Origin: Eubacteriales Family XIII. Incertae Sedis bacterium
Lineage (GTDB): Bacteria > Bacillota_A > Clostridia > Peptostreptococcales > Anaerovoracaceae
Assembly: GCA_031278145.1 (NCBI GenBank)
Contig: JAITLA010000167.1
Coordinates: 1 to 8,825, forward strand
DNA: 8,825 nucleotides
Direction: 5' to 3'
The position numbers and the translations under genes are program-made. The notes beneath the pieces were generated by a model, which had not been told where the DNA came from, made no database searches, and was given only the letters and a program-made list of their open reading frames with translations. Position 1 is the stretch's first letter, and each line of letters begins with the position of its first letter. Of the stretch, positions 6,564-8,825 are shown one piece after another.

Positions 6564-7217
6564 TCAATAGAACATACCCACAACCCTGGTCAGCCGCTTC
6601 GTTATCGAATAGCCGACCAGCAATGCGATCAGCGAAAGCACGGCTGCGGCGACCGCGATCTCAAACAGGATCGCGGACGGCAGGATCTGCGGAAGGACAT
6701 CGGTTTCTTCGAATTTGTACAGAAGAAATCGGTCGAACACCTGCAGACTTTGTTCCTTCCCGTAAAGCAAAACCGCCGCGGACGCGACAAGACCCGCATA
6801 GAGAACCGCCCCCGCTCGGTATGCGAAGCGCACCGCCTCTTTCCGATCCTGCCGCAGCAAAAACCAATAGACAAATACGATAAAGCACAGCAGCCCGGCC
6901 AGGCAGAGCGCGCTCAGGTTCAGAAGGCTCCGCAGCCGGCCCATGAACACGGCCTCGCCGATGCCGAAGATGGCCCGTTCCCGCTTCTCGTCGATGTATT
7001 GAAAATCGTCCAAGGTCCCGAGCATGTACTGCGAAAAGAAGCGCGCGAGCTCGTCATTCGTCACGCCGAGCCCTATTTCGCTTACGATCTCGCTCCTGTT
7101 GAATTCATAGCGATAAACATCCGGCAGGCGTGCGCTCAAATTCACCGCGGACAATATGCAGGACAGTGGTATCGCCAATATTAAAAGCACAAACAGCGTG
7201 CGGTTGATGATCTTCAT
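6564..7217 (-). CDS. Four-TM membrane protein, DUF1461/TIGR01906 (Lit-like), degenerate
   Basis: The 217-residue product has an N-terminal membrane segment (about 6-25), an outward-facing domain of about 70 residues, then three more membrane segments (about 98-121, 135-152 and 178-205). This topology and several local matches fit DUF1461/TIGR01906, the family of lipoprotein intramolecular transacylase Lit. EAVFMGRLRSLLNL (88-101) lines up with the family pattern E..HM.DVK.LF, and FDRFLLYKFEETDVLPQILP (161-180) with FH..FF....DP..D.LI..LP. In both places the histidine expected in catalytic members is absent (Phe91, Asp162), so transacylase activity is doubtful. The alignment is from memory of the family and is the weak point. 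ATG 7217 is preferred: GGGGG (complement of 7226-7230) lies 8 nt upstream; a GTG at 7232 in the same frame is the alternative. It is the first gene of the minus-strand operon. Confidence 0.6.
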   Translation of the reverse strand: MKIINRTLFVLLILAIPLSCILSAVNLSARLPDVYRYEFNRSEIVSEIGLGVTNDELARFFSQYMLGTLDDFQYIDEKRERAIFGIGEAVFMGRLRSLLNLSALCLAGLLCFIVFVYWFLLRQDRKEAVRFAYRAGAVLYAGLVASAAVLLYGKEQSLQVFDRFLLYKFEETDVLPQILPSAILFEIAVAAAVLSLIALLVGYSITKRLTRVVGMFY

Positions 7218-7277
7218 CGGGCATACCCCCACAGGTCACCGCCGAGGTCCCGCTCCGCAATGACGGACTTGGAAATC

Positions 7278-7313
7278 GTTTGAACGACGGCATCAGTCCC
7301 CCGCCTCCGGCGG
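7278..7313 (+). repeat. Interspersed 29-bp repeat, copy 1 (upstream of prfA)
   Basis: The 29 bp at 7278-7306 match 8708-8736 at 28 positions in the same orientation; the repeat begins GTTTGAACGACGG and ends CAGTCCCCCGCCT. Both copies run into a small stem-loop, here CCGCC-TCC-GGCGG (7301-7313). Two copies flanking one gene suggest a REP- or MITE-like family, not a chance match. Confidence 0.75.
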
Positions 7314-7320
7314 CGGCTAT

Positions 7321-7361
7321 GTTTCCCAAGCCCGCGAGCAAAGCCCGCCGACTTGGAAAAC
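7321..7361. repeat. Inverted repeat in the divergent intergenic region
   Basis: GTTTCCCAAG (7321-7330) and CTTGGAAAAC (7352-7361) are inverted repeats matching at 9 of 10 positions around a 21-nt GC-rich loop. GACTTGGAAA is also a direct repeat at 7266-7275 and 7350-7359. Together with its neighbours it looks like part of a composite, non-coding repeat element. Confidence 0.55.
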
Positions 7362-7372
7362 ATCCGTTCAAC

Positions 7373-7418
7373 AATTTGAGTGCGCTCCGCGCTCAAATTT
7401 TGACGAAGCAAAATTTGA
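7373..7418. repeat. Two overlapping, mutually exclusive hairpins
   Basis: AATTTGAGTGCG (7373-7384) pairs with CGCGCTCAAATT (7388-7399) over 12 bp with one G-T pair and the loop CTC. TCAAATTTTG (7393-7402) pairs perfectly with CAAAATTTGA (7409-7418) around the loop ACGAAG. Both stems need 7393-7399, so only one can form at a time. Function unknown. Confidence 0.65.
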
Positions 7419-7506
7419 ACAAGGCGCGCGCTCGGCTTGCCGGCCGCATGCCTTCTTCTGTTGCCGCGCCTTACGGCAGAGCTCGATGCGCAAGCCGATT
7501 ATAGAT

Positions 7507-7515
7507 AGTATACCA
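7507..7515 (-). promoter_or_regulatory. Extended -10 promoter reading left toward the DUF1461-DJ-1-PilT operon
   Basis: The minus strand reads TGGTATACT here: an extended -10 with TATACT at 7512-7507. A TTGCGA (7538-7533) lies 20 bp upstream, rather far for a -35 box. Transcription would start near 7500 and run through the inverted repeats for about 280 nt before the ATG at 7217. No better promoter was seen closer to that gene. Confidence 0.5.
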
Positions 7516-7527
7516 TAAATCGCGGCA

Positions 7528-7550
7528 TTGCGTCGCAAAATGTTTTTGCG
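7528..7550. promoter_or_regulatory. Palindromic site between divergent promoters (candidate operator)
   Basis: TTGCG-T-CGCAA (7528-7538) overlaps the longer palindrome CGCAAAA-TGT-TTTTGCG (7534-7550). TTGCG appears again inside the prfA -35 box (7560). The site lies between the leftward -10 (7507-7512) and the prfA -35, where one regulator could affect both transcripts. The symmetry is seen; the operator role is inferred. Confidence 0.4.
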
Positions 7551-7559
7551 GCCGTTCGG

Positions 7560-7588
7560 TTGCGACAACAGGGCTTCTGTGATATACT
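7560..7588 (+). promoter_or_regulatory. prfA promoter
   Basis: TTGCGA (7560-7565), a 17-bp spacer and TATACT (7583-7588) form a sigma-A-type promoter, strengthened by TG at 7580-7581 (extended -10, TGATATACT). Predicted initiation near 7595 leaves only about 14 nt before the ATG, with the ribosome-binding site AAAGG (7596-7600) at the very 5' end. Confidence 0.75.
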
Positions 7589-7608
7589 CGATCCGAAAGG
7601 AAAACGCA

Positions 7609-8676
7609 ATGTACGACAAGCTGGATTTCATTCAAGAAAAATACGGAACCCTTGCGGGCAAGGTGTCCGACCCCGCCGTGATCGGGGATCAGCCGCTGTG
7701 GCGGAAGCATGTGAAAGAGATGAACGAGATGGAGCCGATTGTCAAGGCCTACGCGGCGTACAAGGGGACGAAGGAGGCTCTGCGCTCGACCGAGGAAATG
7801 CTCGGCGAGAGCGATCTCGACGCCGAGTTCGCGGCGCTCTGCAAGGAGGAGCTCTCCACGCTCGCGGAAAAGCTCAAGGAGGACGCCGAGCGGCTCAAGT
7901 TCCTGCTCCTGCCCAAGGACCCGAACGATGACAAGAACGTCTTCCTCGAGATTCGCGCGGGCACGGGCGGGGAGGAAGCCGGTCTTTTCGCCGCCGATCT
8001 GCTGCGCATGTACGTGCGCTACGGGGAGCGCCTCGGCTGGAAGTCGGAGATCATCGACCTGAACGAAACGGGGATCGGCGGCATCAAGGAGGCCGTCGTG
8101 CGGATCAAGGGGCGCGGCGCCTACTCGCGGCTCAAGTACGAAAGCGGCGTGCATCGCGTGCAGCGGGTGCCGGAAACGGAGTCGAGCGGCAGGATACACA
8201 CCTCGGCGGCCACCGTCGCGGTGCTGCCGGAGGTGGAGGACGTGGAGATCGACATCGATCCGAACGATGTGCGCATTGACGTGTACCATTCGTCGGGCAA
8301 CGGCGGCCAGTCCGTGAACACGACGGATTCCGCCGTGCGGCTGACCCATGTCCCGACGGGCATCGTCGTGACCTGTCAGGACGAAAAATCCCAGATAAAG
8401 AACAAGGAAAAAGCCTTCAAGGTGCTGCGCGCCCGCCTGTTTGACGAGAAGCGGCGGGAACAGAACCGCGAGATATCGGAGGCGCGCAAAAGCCAGGTGG
8501 GCACGGGCGACCGCAGCGAGCGCATCCGGACCTACAACTTCCCGCAGGGGCGGGTTTCCGACCACAGGATCAACCTGACCCTGTACAAGCTCGATTACTT
8601 CCTCGACGGGGACCTCGACGAGGTCATAGACGGGCTGATCACCGACGAGCGCGCCGAGCGGATGAAGAGCTTTTGA
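7609..8676 (+). CDS. prfA: Peptide chain release factor 1 (RF1)
   Basis: The 355-residue product is the class I release factor that reads UAA and UAG in the ribosomal A site and triggers hydrolysis of peptidyl-tRNA. The codon-reading tripeptide is PET (188-190) in [20 protein letters not shown], matching the PxT motif of RF1 and not the SPF of RF2. The catalytic GGQ is at 232-234, within [20 protein letters not shown]. Length is standard for the family and the gene looks intact. ATG 7609 has AAAGG (7596-7600) 8 nt upstream; the in-frame upstream extension would start before the predicted promoter. The methyltransferase gene prmC, which modifies the GGQ glutamine and often neighbours prfA, is on neither side within this window. 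Flanking copies of a 29-bp repeat bracket the gene. Confidence 0.97.
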   Translation: MYDKLDFIQEKYGTLAGKVSDPAVIGDQPLWRKHVKEMNEMEPIVKAYAAYKGTKEALRSTEEMLGESDLDAEFAALCKEELSTLAEKLKEDAERLKFLLLPKDPNDDKNVFLEIRAGTGGEEAGLFAADLLRMYVRYGERLGWKSEIIDLNETGIGGIKEAVVRIKGRGAYSRLKYESGVHRVQRVPETESSGRIHTSAATVAVLPEVEDVEIDIDPNDVRIDVYHSSGNGGQSVNTTDSAVRLTHVPTGIVVTCQDEKSQIKNKEKAFKVLRARLFDEKRREQNREISEARKSQVGTGDRSERIRTYNFPQGRVSDHRINLTLYKLDYFLDGDLDEVIDGLITDERAERMKSF

Positions 8677-8707
8677 GCGGACCGCGCATGGGCGATTTGC
8701 GATGCGG

Positions 8708-8746
8708 GTTTGAACGACGGCGTCAGTCCCCCGCCTCTACAGGCGG
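8708..8746 (+). repeat. Interspersed 29-bp repeat, copy 2 (downstream of prfA)
   Basis: This copy (8708-8736) matches 7278-7306 at 28 of 29 positions in the same orientation. Its stem-loop is cleaner, CCGCCT-CTAC-AGGCGG (8731-8746). No T-run follows, so it is unlikely to be the prfA terminator on its own. No other clear terminator for prfA is visible before the window ends. Confidence 0.75.
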
Positions 8747-8806
8747 CCACTGAAAAAGTCGGCATTGGGCGCAGAACACATGGGGACGGTTCATTTGTGT
8801 AACACA
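8746..8806. repeat. Sequence resembling mobile-element ends
   Basis: The segment begins GCCACTGAAAAAGTCGG, which resembles terminal sequences of some insertion sequences. Next comes ACACATGGGGACGGTTC: ACACA (8776-8780) and TGTGT (8796-8800) are inverted around it, TGTGT-A-ACACA (8796-8806) is a perfect palindrome, and AACACAT occurs twice (8775-8781, 8801-8807). GGGGACGGTTC flanked by ACACA/TGTGT is familiar from repeats associated with IS200/REP-type Y1 transposases in Bacillota. No transposase is seen before the window ends, so this is resemblance only. Confidence 0.35.
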
Positions 8807-8825
8807 TACAATGTTGGAATTGCGC

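Noticed and set aside
7214..7411. Minus-strand frame ending DLGGDLWGYAR, possibly a C-terminal remnant of a lost gene
   Set aside because: Most of it is encoded by the repeats, and the short tail could not be matched to a family with any confidence.
8731..8746. Stem-loop after prfA as an intrinsic terminator
   Set aside because: No T-run follows the stem; it is better explained as part of the 29-bp repeat element.
1..8825. CRISPR array, tRNA or rRNA genes, toxin-antitoxin or defence genes
   Set aside because: No regularly spaced repeats, RNA-gene signatures or relevant protein motifs were seen on either strand.

Overview
The window is GC-rich bacterial DNA, probably from a Bacillota/Clostridia-type organism. 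The evidence is strong Shine-Dalgarno sites, sigma-A-like promoters with extended -10 boxes, a bidirectional intrinsic terminator, a clostridial-looking release factor 1, and a DUF1461/TIGR01906-like membrane protein, a family common in Bacillota. The exact lineage cannot be read from the sequence. There is no rRNA, tRNA, CRISPR array or complete transposase.

Layout, left to right. (1) A promoter at about 26-55 drives a plus-strand pair: an AMP-forming acyl-CoA synthetase (103-1752) and, 4 nt later, an adenosine-deaminase-family hydrolase (1757-2860). (2) A 459-nt gap holds a C-rich, G-poor tract, a possible promoter, a terminator-like hairpin with seven Ts, and several further hairpins. It reads as a long structured leader for (3) an APC-superfamily amino-acid/amine permease (3320-4774). 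(4) A bidirectional terminator (4821-4849) separates the permease from a convergent minus-strand operon. Read from its promoter side, that operon is a DUF1461-like membrane protein (7217-6564), a DJ-1/PfpI-family protein (6533-5994) and a divergent PilT-like ATPase (5976-4891). (5) A 391-nt divergent intergenic region is full of inverted repeats and carries promoters for both directions. (6) prfA, release factor 1 (7609-8676), follows. (7) The last 150 nt hold a second copy of a 29-bp repeat also found upstream of prfA, then sequence resembling the ends of mobile elements.

Working together: the ligase and deaminase are almost certainly co-transcribed and translationally coupled. The ligase would activate a carboxylic acid to its CoA thioester, releasing AMP; the deaminase would act on an adenosine-like purine, but its active site differs from the textbook enzyme (Asp-Ser in place of Asp-Asp). 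The permease could supply an amino acid or amine, but its substrate cannot be read from the sequence and it appears to be a separate transcription unit. The minus-strand operon mixes a Lit-like membrane protein lacking both expected histidines, a DJ-1 protein with its nucleophile intact, and a PilT with altered Asp and His boxes. No other pilus gene is present here.

No complete new defence or mobile system is visible. The most unusual signals are the multi-hairpin leader ahead of the permease, the altered conserved residues in three proteins, and the repeat copies flanking prfA.
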